Below are positions 52,776 to 60,833 of a stretch of DNA of 64,000 bases, one piece after another (the first letter of the stretch is position 1; each line of letters opens with the position of its first letter). A model generated the notes under the pieces. The model was given only the letters and a program-made list of their open reading frames with translations. It was not told where the DNA came from and ran no database searches. This stretch comes from Pseudaeromonas sp041441555 (GTDB taxonomy: Bacteria; Pseudomonadota; Gammaproteobacteria; Enterobacterales; Aeromonadaceae): the NCBI GenBank assembly GCA_041441555.1, contig JASDSW010000007.1:1-64000 (forward strand). Direction: 5' to 3'. The position numbers were made by a program, and so were the translations under genes.

Positions 52776-52829
52776 TCAGTCGAGGCGCCACCAGGAGTGC
52801 AAAGGAGTCAGTGACCGTATCGTGTGCAT
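52776..52829 (-). CDS. trpS leader peptide with tandem Trp codons
   Basis: A 17-codon frame reads MHTIRSLTPLHSWWRLD and stops at TGA. Two adjacent TGG codons (52793-52788) sit at positions 13-14. The Trp codons lie in the first arm of a hairpin (TCACTGAC/GTCAGTGA plus an inner GCCTC/GAGGC) that would be melted when a ribosome stalls for lack of charged tRNA-Trp. There is no clear ribosome site beyond a weak GTAGTG-type stretch. The position relative to the attenuator supports a regulatory role. Confidence 0.75.
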   Translation of the reverse strand: MHTIRSLTPLHSWWRLD

Positions 52830-53099
52830 GAGCACTACCCTACACCCGGCTCAGCCGGGAGATCAAGCCGCCGCCCGGTGGCCAGCGGGATTTCCGGCGG
52901 CGCGCCATTGCTGGGCAAGGAGCGGCAAGCCGCCACTTTCGACGAACCGAAAGTGATGGAAGCAGCATTCTTGCCGCAAAAAAGTGTAAACTGTCGCCGG
53001 TTTTCGGCTTGGCGCGCCACCAACCGTGGGTTACTGAGGTCGGCAACAGGCGCACAGGACGCAAAGGTTTATCAATCGACTCTTTAGGAATGCGAACCG
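52830..53099. other. Gap between trpS leader and pgi
   Basis: This 270-bp region must contain the divergent promoters of trpS and pgi. I found no convincing -35/-10 pair for either, and no TrpR-like operator. An inverted repeat CCCGGCTCAGCCGGG lies at about 52845-52859. Confidence 0.45.
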
Positions 53100-54746
53100 A
53101 TGAAAAACATCAACCCGACCCAGACCAAGGCCTGGAAGGCACTGGAAGCTCATTTCGCCACCCACAAGAACCGTCAACTCAAGGATCTGTTTGCTGCCGA
53201 TCCGGCCCGTTTTGACAAGTTCTCCACCACCTTCGGTGGCGACATTCTGGTCGACTACTCCAAGAACATCATCAGCGCAGAGACTCTGCAGCTGCTGATC
53301 GATCTGGCCAACGAGACGGACCTGCGCTCTGCCATCGACGCCATGTTCAATGGTGACAAGATCAACCAGACCGAAGGCCGCTCCGTGCTGCACGTCGCTC
53401 TGCGTAACCGCGCCGACCGCGAGATCCTGGTTGATGGCAAGGATGTGATGCCGGAAGTGAAGGCGGTGCTGGAGAAGATGAAGGGCTTCTGTGCCAAGAT
53501 CATCTCTGGCGAGTGGAAGGGTTATACCGGCAAGGCCATCGAACATGTGGTCAACATCGGTATCGGCGGCTCCGATCTGGGTCCGGTGATGATCACCGAA
53601 GCCCTGCGCCCCTACAAGAATCACCTGCAGATGCACTTCGTCTCCAACGTCGATGGCACCCACATCGCCGAGACCCTGAAGAAGATCGATCCGGAAACCA
53701 CCCTGTTCCTGGTGGCCTCCAAGACCTTCACCACCCAGGAGACCATGACCAACGCCCTGACCGCCCGCGACTGGTTTATCAAGACTGCCGGTGACAAGGC
53801 CCACGTTGCCAAGCACTTCGCGGCGCTGTCCACCAACGGCAAGGCCGTGGCCGAGTTCGGCATCGACACCAACAACATGTTTGAATTCTGGGATTGGGTT
53901 GGCGGTCGCTACTCCTCCTGGTCTGCCATCGGTATGCCTATCGCCCTGTCTGTCGGTTTCGACAACTTCGAAGCCCTGCTGCAAGGCGCCTTCGAGATGG
54001 ACATGCACTTCGCCACCACCGCCTTCGAGCAGAACGTGCCTGTGCTGCTGGCGCTGATCGGCCTGTGGTACAACAACTTCTACGGCGCCGAATCCGAAGC
54101 CATTCTGCCCTACGACCAGTACATGCACCGTTTCCCTGCCTACTTCCAGCAAGGCAACATGGAATCCAACGGCAAGTATGTGGATCGCAACGGCAACAAG
54201 GTCGACTACCAGACTGGCCCCATCATCTGGGGTGAGCCGGGCACCAACGGCCAACACGCCTTCTATCAGTTGATCCACCAGGGCACCAAGCTGATCCCTT
54301 GTGACTTCCTGGCGCCGGCCATCAGCCACAACCCGATTGGCGATCACCATCCCAAGCTGCTGGCCAACTTCTTCGCCCAGACCGAAGCCCTGGCCTTCGG
54401 CAAGAGCCAGGAACAGGTCGAAGCCGAGTTCCTGGCCGCTGGCAAGACCCTGGAGCAGGTCAAGGATCTGGTCCCCTTCAAGGTGTTCGAAGGCAACCGT
54501 CCGACCAACTCCATCCTCTTCAAGAGCCTGACCCCCAAGGTGCTGGGTGCCCTGATCGCCATGTACGAACACAAGATCTTCGTTCAAGGCGCTATCTGGA
54601 ACATCTTCTCCTTCGATCAGTGGGGCGTGGAGCTGGGCAAACAGCTGGCCAACAAGATCCTGCCGGAGCTGAACAGCGCGGATGTCGTCAGCAGCCACGA
54701 CAGCTCCACCAACGGCCTGATCAACACCTGGAAGGCGTGGAAGTAA
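53100..54746 (+). CDS. pgi: Glucose-6-phosphate isomerase
   Basis: This enzyme interconverts glucose-6-phosphate and fructose-6-phosphate. The 548-residue protein has both family signatures: NIGIGGSDLGPVM near residue 155 and the C-terminal GVELGKQLANKILPEL near 512, with the catalytic Glu in QGNMESNGK and His in GEPGTNGQHAFYQLIHQG. The start MKNINPTQT follows TTTAGGAATG. A strong terminator lies 60 bp downstream. Confidence 0.96.
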   Translation: MKNINPTQTKAWKALEAHFATHKNRQLKDLFAADPARFDKFSTTFGGDILVDYSKNIISAETLQLLIDLANETDLRSAIDAMFNGDKINQTEGRSVLHVALRNRADREILVDGKDVMPEVKAVLEKMKGFCAKIISGEWKGYTGKAIEHVVNIGIGGSDLGPVMITEALRPYKNHLQMHFVSNVDGTHIAETLKKIDPETTLFLVASKTFTTQETMTNALTARDWFIKTAGDKAHVAKHFAALSTNGKAVAEFGIDTNNMFEFWDWVGGRYSSWSAIGMPIALSVGFDNFEALLQGAFEMDMHFATTAFEQNVPVLLALIGLWYNNFYGAESEAILPYDQYMHRFPAYFQQGNMESNGKYVDRNGNKVDYQTGPIIWGEPGTNGQHAFYQLIHQGTKLIPCDFLAPAISHNPIGDHHPKLLANFFAQTEALAFGKSQEQVEAEFLAAGKTLEQVKDLVPFKVFEGNRPTNSILFKSLTPKVLGALIAMYEHKIFVQGAIWNIFSFDQWGVELGKQLANKILPELNSADVVSSHDSSTNGLINTWKAWK

Positions 54747-54806
54747 TAGTCCCAGCCTAGCCTTGAAAAAACTGCCGCGATGACGCTTCATCCGGTGGCC
54801 CCCAAG

Positions 54807-54841
54807 GCCTGAGTCCGTTCACCGGACTCAGGCTTTTTTTC
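54807..54841 (+). terminator. Terminator of pgi
   Basis: An 11-bp stem (GCCTGAGTCCG/CGGACTCAGGC) with loop TTCAC is followed by eight T. It is a textbook rho-independent terminator. Confidence 0.93.
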
Positions 54842-54991
54842 GCCGCCATCTCCCCGCGCGGATGTCCAAGTTCTTCCTCCAGTTCATGCCCTGAATGGCG
54901 TTGAGATGCACCGGACCACGGGCAAACGCCTGTGAGCAACAGCAGTCGGAACAGGTTCGGCCATCACGAGGGAAGCTCGCGGGGTGGAGAT
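54842..54991. other. Gene-free stretch after pgi
   Basis: Short open frames here on the minus strand run into the pgi terminator and are not convincing genes. I see no repeat or promoter that stands out. Confidence 0.4.
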
Positions 54992-55094
54992 AAAAAAACC
55001 GCCAGTTTTTCACCGACGGTTTAGCGAGAAGATCGCAAAAGGGGAGGCGCTAATTCGGCGACTGACTCTGGCAAATCGATTCAACCGAACGCTC
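54992..55094 (-). ncRNA. Candidate small RNA downstream of Spot 42
   Basis: On the minus strand an extended -10 element TGCTATAGT (TATAGT at 55101-55106) is followed about 80 bp later by a terminator hairpin (AACCGTC/GGCGGTT) with a seven-T tail at 54992-54998. No protein-like frame or ribosome site lies between. This is the pattern of a roughly 100-nt independent transcript. The -35 is poor. I do not recognise the sequence. Confidence 0.4.
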
Positions 55095-55190
55095 ATCACT
55101 ACTATAGCAGCGAGACCTGACAATATAAAGCAATTGCTCTACTCCGATGTCACACTGCGGAAACCAACGCTTCTCCTGCGCACCAGATAT

Positions 55191-55288
55191 AAAAAAGCCC
55201 CGGTGATGATCACCGGGGCGGCCAATAAGCCTGACTATGTCTAAAATCAAAACTGTGTAAGACAAAACGTCTTACCTCTGTACCCTAC
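55191..55288 (-). ncRNA. spf: Spot 42 small regulatory RNA
   Basis: On the minus strand the 5' end GTAGGGTACAGAGGTAAGA is nearly identical to E. coli Spot 42, and the RNA ends with a strong terminator hairpin (GCCCCGGTGAT/ATCACCGGGGC) and T6, about 98 nt in all. Spot 42 is an Hfq-dependent RNA repressed by cAMP-CRP that silences genes for secondary carbon use. It lies downstream of polA, its conserved position. The usual next neighbour, engB, is not here. Confidence 0.93.
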
Positions 55289-55462
55289 CGCTGAAACTCT
55301 ACGCCTCACCTGTGGGGATGCATAGCGCTTTCCATTATAAAATTCCAATATTAATCAACGACGTGACTGGTAACATTTTCATCAGGTCTGACTCAGTTGC
55401 AAAAGCCGGGATCGGCAGCTACGCCGCATGCCTCCCCTTTCGCGATACCGAAAATAGCGCGC

Positions 55463-55490
55463 AAAAAAAGACCCCCACAGGGTGGAGGTC
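55463..55490 (-). terminator. Terminator of polA
   Basis: On the minus strand GACCTCCAC and GTGGGGGTC form a 9-bp stem (with one G-U pair) followed by seven T, about 120 bp after the polA stop. Between it and Spot 42 the sequence is AT-rich and should hold the spf promoter. Confidence 0.85.
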
Positions 55491-55610
55491 GCAAAGTGTT
55501 TCCAAATTTCTGCAATAAATTAGTCACCGAAAATCGGCGATAGTTCCAGCAACACGCAATTATTTATCAAAATATCAAATTCGCCGGTCGCTCCTGAGCT
55601 GAGAGGGCGC

Positions 55611-58346
55611 TTAGTGGGCCTGATCCCAGTTCTCACCGACGCCGATCCCCACCTCCAGCGGGACCGCTAGCTCGGCGGCCTCGGCCATCAGCCGTTGGAT
55701 CGCTGGCAGATACTCCCCCACGCGATCGTCCCGCACCTCGAACACCAGTTCATCGTGGACCTGCATCAGCATGCGGATGGAATCCGCCTCCTGCTCGGCA
55801 ATCCAGCGGGCGACCTTGATCATCGCCAGCTTGATGATATCGGCGGCAGTGCCCTGCATCGGCGCATTGATGGCGGCCCGCTCCGCCGCCTTCCGCACTC
55901 CCTGGTTACGGGCGCGAATATCCGGTAGATAGAGGCGCCGACCGAACAGGGTCTCGACATAGCCCTGCTCTTCGGCTTGCGCGCGCGTCCGCTCCATGTA
56001 GTCGAGCACCCCGGGGTAACGGGCAAAATAGCTGTCCATGTAATGCTGGGCCTGCCCGCGGGAGATTCCCAGCTGCTTGGCCAGCCCAAAGGCGCTCATG
56101 CCGTAGATCAGCCCGAAGTTGATCGCCTTGGCATTGCGTCGTTGTTCACTGGTCACCGCCTCGACCGGAACACCCATCACCTCGGCCGCCGTGGCGCGGT
56201 GGATATCCTGACCGGCGGCAAAGGCGTTGAGCAATCCGGCATCCCCGGAGAGGTGAGCCATGATGCGCAGCTCGATCTGCGAATAGTCGGCCGCCACCAG
56301 CTTGTAGCCGGGAGCGGCGATGAAGGCCTGGCGGATGCGCCGTCCCTCCTCGCTGCGAATTGGGATATTTTGCAGATTGGGCTCACTGGAAGAGAGGCGT
56401 CCGGTGGCGGTGACGGCCTGATGGTAGGAGGTATGCACCCGGCCACTGACCGGATCCACCATCTGCGGCAGCTTGTCGGTATAGGTCGACTTCAGCTTGG
56501 CCAGGGTTCTATGCTCCAGCAGCAGCTGCGGCAGCTCATAGCTTTCGGCCAGCTCGACCAGCACCTCTTCGGCCGTCGAGGGAGCCCCCTTCGGCGTCTT
56601 CTTCAAGACCGGCAAACCGAGCTTCTCAAACAGGATCTCGCCAAGCTGCTTGGTGGAGGCCAGATTGAACTCTTGACCTGCGATCACGAACGCCTGCTGT
56701 TCCAGTTGCTGCAACCGGGCCTCGATCTGCCGACTCTGCTCGGCCAGCTTACTGACTGAGATCAGAGCCCCCTGCCGCTCCATGTCGGCGAGGATCGGCA
56801 CCAGCGGCAACTCGATGCTCTCCAGTACCGATTGCAGCGAGGGAACCGCCTGCAGCTGAGGCCACAACGCCTGATGCAGCCGCAGCGTGATGTCGGCATC
56901 TTCGGCGGCATAGGGGGCGGCCTTGTCCAGTTCGATCTGGTTGAAGGTGAGCTGCTTGACCCCTTTCCCGGCGATCTCTTCGAAGGTAATGGTCTTCACC
57001 CCGAGGTACTTCTCGGCCAACGCGTCCATGTTATGGCGGGTGGCGGTTGAATCGAGCACATAGGATTCCAGCATGGTGTCGAAGGCGATGCCCCGCAGCT
57101 CGATGCCGTGGTTGCGCAGTACGTTGCGATCGAACTTCAGGTTCTGCCCCACCTTGCGCTTGTCTTCATCTTCCAGCAGCGGCTTGAGCCGGGCCAGCAC
57201 CCAGTCGCGTTCCAGCTGGGCCGGCGCCCCCAGATAGTCGTGAGCCAGCGGCAGATAGGCGGCCTCGCCCGCCGCGACGGCAAAGGAGACACCGACAATC
57301 TTCGCCTGCATATAGTCGAGGCCATCTGTTTCGGTATCGAAGGCAAACAGCTCGGCCTGCTGCAACTTCTGCAGCCAGGCCTCAAATTCGCTCTCCTCGA
57401 GCAGGGTGTGATAATTCACCGCGCTAGGAGCTTCTGGCAGAGCCATTGCCGCCTGGGCCGGAGAGTTCGCCGCTACCTCCTCAATCAGCCCCTTGAACTC
57501 GAACTCGCGATACAAGGCCTGCAGCGCCGGCAAATCTGGCTGCGGCTTGCCGATCTCGGCCAGCGTCGTCGCCAGTTCGACATCGGTCTTGATGGTGGCC
57601 AACTGATAGGAGAGACGCACCATCGCCTCCTGCTCGCGGAACTTCTCGGCGAAGGTCTTGCTGCCGCGAAACGCCAGGCCGGCCACGGCATCCAGATTGC
57701 TGGCAATCGCCTCAATGCCGCCGATCCCCTGCAGCAGGGCCACCGCCGTCTTGGGCCCCACCCCGGCCATGCCCGGAATGTTGTCGCTGGAGTCGCCCAT
57801 CAGCGCCAAGTAGTCGATGATGAGCTCCGGCGGCACGCCAAAGCGCTCGATGACGCCTTGTCGATCCGTCACCTCCCCCTTCATGGTGTCGATCAAGGTG
57901 ACGTGGGGCGAGACCAACTGCGCCATGTCCTTATCGCCGGTACTGATCAGGATCTCGATCTGCTGTTCGGTCGCCTGGCGGGCCAGAGTGCCAATCACGT
58001 CGTCCGCCTCGACCCCCTCGATCACCAGCAGCGGCAGGCCCATGGCCCGAACGATGGCGTGAATGGGAGCCACCTGACTGCGTAACTCGTCTGGCATCGC
58101 CGCCCGGTTCGCCTTGTACTCCGGATAGAGATCGTTGCGGAAGCTCTTGCCCTTGGCGTCGAACACCACGGCCACCGGAGAGTCCGGATACTGCTTCAGC
58201 AGGCTACGCAACATGTTGGTCATCAGGCGGATGGCACCGGTCGGCACTCCGGCGGCGGTACGCAGATCCGCCTGCTGGGAGGCAAAAAAGGCGCGATAGA
58301 GATAAGAAGAGCCATCCACCAGGATGAGCGGAGCTGGGCTGGTCAT
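55611..58346 (-). CDS. polA: DNA polymerase I
   Basis: This 911-residue enzyme fills gaps and removes RNA primers. It has the N-terminal 5'-3' exonuclease (about 1-290), a 3'-5' proofreading domain starting FAFDTETDGLDY near 340 with the metal-binding Asp and Glu, and the polymerase domain with motif A ADYSQIELRIMAHLSGD, motif B RRNAKAINFGLIYGMSAFGL and motif C QVHDELVFEV. All three are intact. The start MTSPAPLILVDGS matches the family; an upstream frame of 40 codons is not used. Confidence 0.96.
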   Translation of the reverse strand: MTSPAPLILVDGSSYLYRAFFASQQADLRTAAGVPTGAIRLMTNMLRSLLKQYPDSPVAVVFDAKGKSFRNDLYPEYKANRAAMPDELRSQVAPIHAIVRAMGLPLLVIEGVEADDVIGTLARQATEQQIEILISTGDKDMAQLVSPHVTLIDTMKGEVTDRQGVIERFGVPPELIIDYLALMGDSSDNIPGMAGVGPKTAVALLQGIGGIEAIASNLDAVAGLAFRGSKTFAEKFREQEAMVRLSYQLATIKTDVELATTLAEIGKPQPDLPALQALYREFEFKGLIEEVAANSPAQAAMALPEAPSAVNYHTLLEESEFEAWLQKLQQAELFAFDTETDGLDYMQAKIVGVSFAVAAGEAAYLPLAHDYLGAPAQLERDWVLARLKPLLEDEDKRKVGQNLKFDRNVLRNHGIELRGIAFDTMLESYVLDSTATRHNMDALAEKYLGVKTITFEEIAGKGVKQLTFNQIELDKAAPYAAEDADITLRLHQALWPQLQAVPSLQSVLESIELPLVPILADMERQGALISVSKLAEQSRQIEARLQQLEQQAFVIAGQEFNLASTKQLGEILFEKLGLPVLKKTPKGAPSTAEEVLVELAESYELPQLLLEHRTLAKLKSTYTDKLPQMVDPVSGRVHTSYHQAVTATGRLSSSEPNLQNIPIRSEEGRRIRQAFIAAPGYKLVAADYSQIELRIMAHLSGDAGLLNAFAAGQDIHRATAAEVMGVPVEAVTSEQRRNAKAINFGLIYGMSAFGLAKQLGISRGQAQHYMDSYFARYPGVLDYMERTRAQAEEQGYVETLFGRRLYLPDIRARNQGVRKAAERAAINAPMQGTAADIIKLAMIKVARWIAEQEADSIRMLMQVHDELVFEVRDDRVGEYLPAIQRLMAEAAELAVPLEVGIGVGENWDQAH

Positions 58347-58755
58347 GAAGCGGATCCTGCAGAATTCGGAGGTGCGGTTAGCATGCCACAGCCCCCTGGA
58401 CGAGGCACGGGGCAACCTGTGCATAAAATTGACAAGCTGTGGATATCTCTGTTGAAGAAAAAACAAAGATCCACCAACTGTGCTTTCACTCGAAACATAA
58501 ATACAAATTTAACTTTGTATTTCATGAAGTTAAATAATGGAGGATCCACGATCGAACCAGATCCTGATCTGGCTCAATGTGGAAAAGATTATCCGCGGCT
58601 AGCCACAGCCGCGAAACAGCACCCGTTTTCGCACGGGCGCAGGGCGGGTATCGGTGACAAGGCAGCTATTTTCCGCCCTTTGTCATTTCGAGGGTTGCGG
58701 CAGATCACAAAGTGTACAACTGGTCATTTGAATCCATCAGATCAGTGGATGCTGC
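58347..58755. other. polA upstream region with origin-like features
   Basis: This 409-bp gap has DnaA-box-like sequences at 58418-58426 (TGTGCATAA), 58438-58446 (TGTGGATAT) and 58578-58586 (TGTGGAAAA). Between the second and third lie an AT-rich stretch with the inverted repeat ATACAAA-TTTAAC-TTTGTAT (58501-58520) and four GATC sites within 27 bp (58543-58569). Two more GATC sites follow at 58703 and 58740. The polA promoter should also be here. Function is not known; see findings. Confidence 0.55.
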
Positions 58756-59421
58756 TCAATTCAGCTGACGGCTTAGTTCCCTCTGCTGGGAACCCAACAG
58801 TTTTCCCGTCAAATAGCGCAACAGGACACCATAGGCCGGCACAAACAAGCCGATGCTGATCAGCAGCTTCACCCCGTAGTCGACACAGGCGATCTCGACC
58901 CAATGTTCCGCCATGAAAGCATCCGGGCCGCGCCAGAAGGCGATGGAGAAGAACGCCAGGGTATCCAGCAGATTCCCCACCACGGTCGAGGCCACCGGAG
59001 CGACCCACCACCAGGGCAACTGGCGCAGGCGATTGAATACCGACACATCCAGAATCTGACCGAGCAGATAGGCCATGAAACTGGCGCAGGCGATCCGCGC
59101 CACGAACAGATTGAACTGCAGTAGCTGTGCACTCCCCTGGTACTGCCCCTCAAAAAAGAGCACCCCCAACAGATAGGAGACCAGCAGCGCCGGCATCATC
59201 ACCACGCCGATGATGCGTCGAGCCAGCTCGGCACCGAAGATCCGCACCGTCAAATCGGTCGCCAGGAAGATAAACGGGAAGGTGAAGGCTCCCCAGGTGG
59301 TATGCAGCCCCAACAGGTTGATCGGCAGCTGAACCAGATAATTGCTCGCCGCGATGATGGCGACGTGAAACAGCGACAGGCGTACTAGCGCCGCCTGATA
59401 GTGCGCAGATGACAATAACAT
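58756..59421 (-). CDS. yhhQ: Queuosine precursor transporter YhhQ
   Basis: This is a 221-residue inner-membrane protein with about six helices, of the VUT/YhhQ family that imports 7-cyano-7-deazaguanine or related bases for queuosine in tRNA. The motif TFPFIFLATDLTVRIFG near residue 47 and the segment SVFNRLRQLPWWWVAPVAST near 140 are typical. It has its own promoter. It lies 155 bp downstream of pqiA on the same strand. Confidence 0.9.
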   Translation of the reverse strand: MLLSSAHYQAALVRLSLFHVAIIAASNYLVQLPINLLGLHTTWGAFTFPFIFLATDLTVRIFGAELARRIIGVVMMPALLVSYLLGVLFFEGQYQGSAQLLQFNLFVARIACASFMAYLLGQILDVSVFNRLRQLPWWWVAPVASTVVGNLLDTLAFFSIAFWRGPDAFMAEHWVEIACVDYGVKLLISIGLFVPAYGVLLRYLTGKLLGSQQRELSRQLN

Positions 59422-59574
59422 TGTGTGTCCTTTTTAAGAGTTAGTCTCTGCCAGACGGGGTGAGGGAACCCATATGGCAGCAGTCACGACCAGAGACAAG
59501 CCAGGATCCAGCCAGGATCCTCGGCCTCGAGCCGACAAGGGGGCGCATTATACGGCGTTTTCACCGCACGACAA
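59422..59574 (-). promoter_or_regulatory. Promoter and structured leader of yhhQ
   Basis: On the minus strand TTGTCG (59569-59574) and TATAAT (59547-59552) are 16 bp apart, giving a good sigma-70 promoter. The transcript would have a leader of about 118 nt containing a direct repeat GGATCCTGGCT and a GGCTCGAGGCC palindrome. I could not match it to a known preQ1 riboswitch class. Confidence 0.6.
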
Positions 59575-59576
59575 GG

Positions 59577-60833
59577 TCAAATCCTGGGTGGTGCCGAGCG
59601 GTCCCAGATCAGGCGAGGATCGAACAACATGGCGGCGATCATGGTCACCACCACCACGCCGGCAAAGGCCATGGCGGCGATACCGGGATAGATGGACATG
59701 ATCTTGCCCATCCGGATCAACGCCGCCAGCACCGCCACGACAAATACGTCCACCATGGACCAGCGGCCGACGAATTCGGTCAGCCGATAGAGCCGGGTGC
59801 GCCCCCGCTTGTGGTGAATATCGCCGCGACTGACGGTGTAGCACAACCAGAACAACGAGAGGATCTTGGCGATGGGCACTAGCACGCTGGCGACGAAGAT
59901 GACCAGAGCCACCGGGTAGGAGCCCATGTTCCACAGCAGCACCACGCCGCCAAGAATGGTCGAGTAGAGGGTGCTGCCGAGGCTCTCGGTCTCCATGATC
60001 GGCAACAGATTGGCCGGGATATAGAGGATGCAGGCAGTGATCAGCAGCGCCATGCAGTACTCCAGACTGTGCGAAACCCGCGCATGTACCCGGCTATGGC
60101 AGCGCGGGCACCAGCTCGTCTCCAGCGTCAGGATGCCGTTGCAGCCGTGGCAGAGAGTGACCCCCTGCTCGCGCGCCTGTTGTCCCTCATGCAGCAAGGG
60201 CAGCGGCGGCATCGGGCCACCGATCTGCGTCCACAGCCAGTTGCGATCCAGATAAAGCATGCACTTGAGATACATCAGACAGAAGGCGCAGAAGCACCAG
60301 AAACCATAACCGATGGACACATCGGCCAGCGAAGCGATCTTGATGAGGCTGACCAGCACCCCGACGAGAAAAACTTCCACCATGCTCCAGGGCAGCAACA
60401 AAAAGAGCCAGCGGCAGACGGCAACACCCAGCGGGGGTGAACGCCGCCACAGGCGCAACCCCAGATAGAGATAACCGGTCAGCAGCAGGCAGGAGAGCGG
60501 CAACAGTTGCATGCAGAGGAAGACGACGATCGCCAAGACTCGATAATCCTCACTGAACAGCACCGAGGCCGCCTGAAACAGGCTCATGCTGTTCATCATC
60601 CCCTTGGCGTTGATCGCCAGAAACGGCAACAGATTGGCGCAGGCCAACATGATGAGGCTGGAGAGCACAAAAACCAGCGGCCCCTGGCGCGGATTGTGGG
60701 CCAGTTGCACCAGCACATGGTCACAGCGCGGACAGAGCGCCTGCTCGCCCTCGCGCAGCGGCGGCACCGCCACCAGCAGATCGCATTCGTGACACACGCA
60801 ATCCTGCGCATTGATCTTTTCTTTACCAGGCAT
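59577..60833 (-). CDS. pqiA: Paraquat-inducible protein A (PqiA-like)
   Basis: This is a 418-residue inner-membrane protein in two halves, each starting with a zinc-ribbon pair (CHECDLLVAV with CPRCDH; CHGCNGILTLETSWCPRC) followed by four membrane helices. PqiA works with the MCE protein PqiB in lipid transport between membranes. No pqiB or MCE gene lies beside it here. The start MPGKEKINAQ is chosen because the frame upstream is not protein-like and it gives the usual length. Confidence 0.88.
   Translation of the reverse strand: MPGKEKINAQDCVCHECDLLVAVPPLREGEQALCPRCDHVLVQLAHNPRQGPLVFVLSSLIMLACANLLPFLAINAKGMMNSMSLFQAASVLFSEDYRVLAIVVFLCMQLLPLSCLLLTGYLYLGLRLWRRSPPLGVAVCRWLFLLLPWSMVEVFLVGVLVSLIKIASLADVSIGYGFWCFCAFCLMYLKCMLYLDRNWLWTQIGGPMPPLPLLHEGQQAREQGVTLCHGCNGILTLETSWCPRCHSRVHARVSHSLEYCMALLITACILYIPANLLPIMETESLGSTLYSTILGGVVLLWNMGSYPVALVIFVASVLVPIAKILSLFWLCYTVSRGDIHHKRGRTRLYRLTEFVGRWSMVDVFVVAVLAALIRMGKIMSIYPGIAAMAFAGVVVVTMIAAMLFDPRLIWDRSAPPRI

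Noticed and set aside
52830..53099. TrpR operator upstream of trpS
   Set aside because: No CTAG-N2-CTAG-like palindrome typical of TrpR sites was found; regulation by attenuation is better supported.
54828..55013. Cys-rich minus-strand frame after pgi
   Set aside because: It reads into the pgi terminator (the last codons come from the T-run) and has no ribosome site or recognisable homology.
59422..59546. preQ1 riboswitch before yhhQ
   Set aside because: The compact preQ1 aptamer patterns that I know are not visible; only a generic structured leader can be supported.
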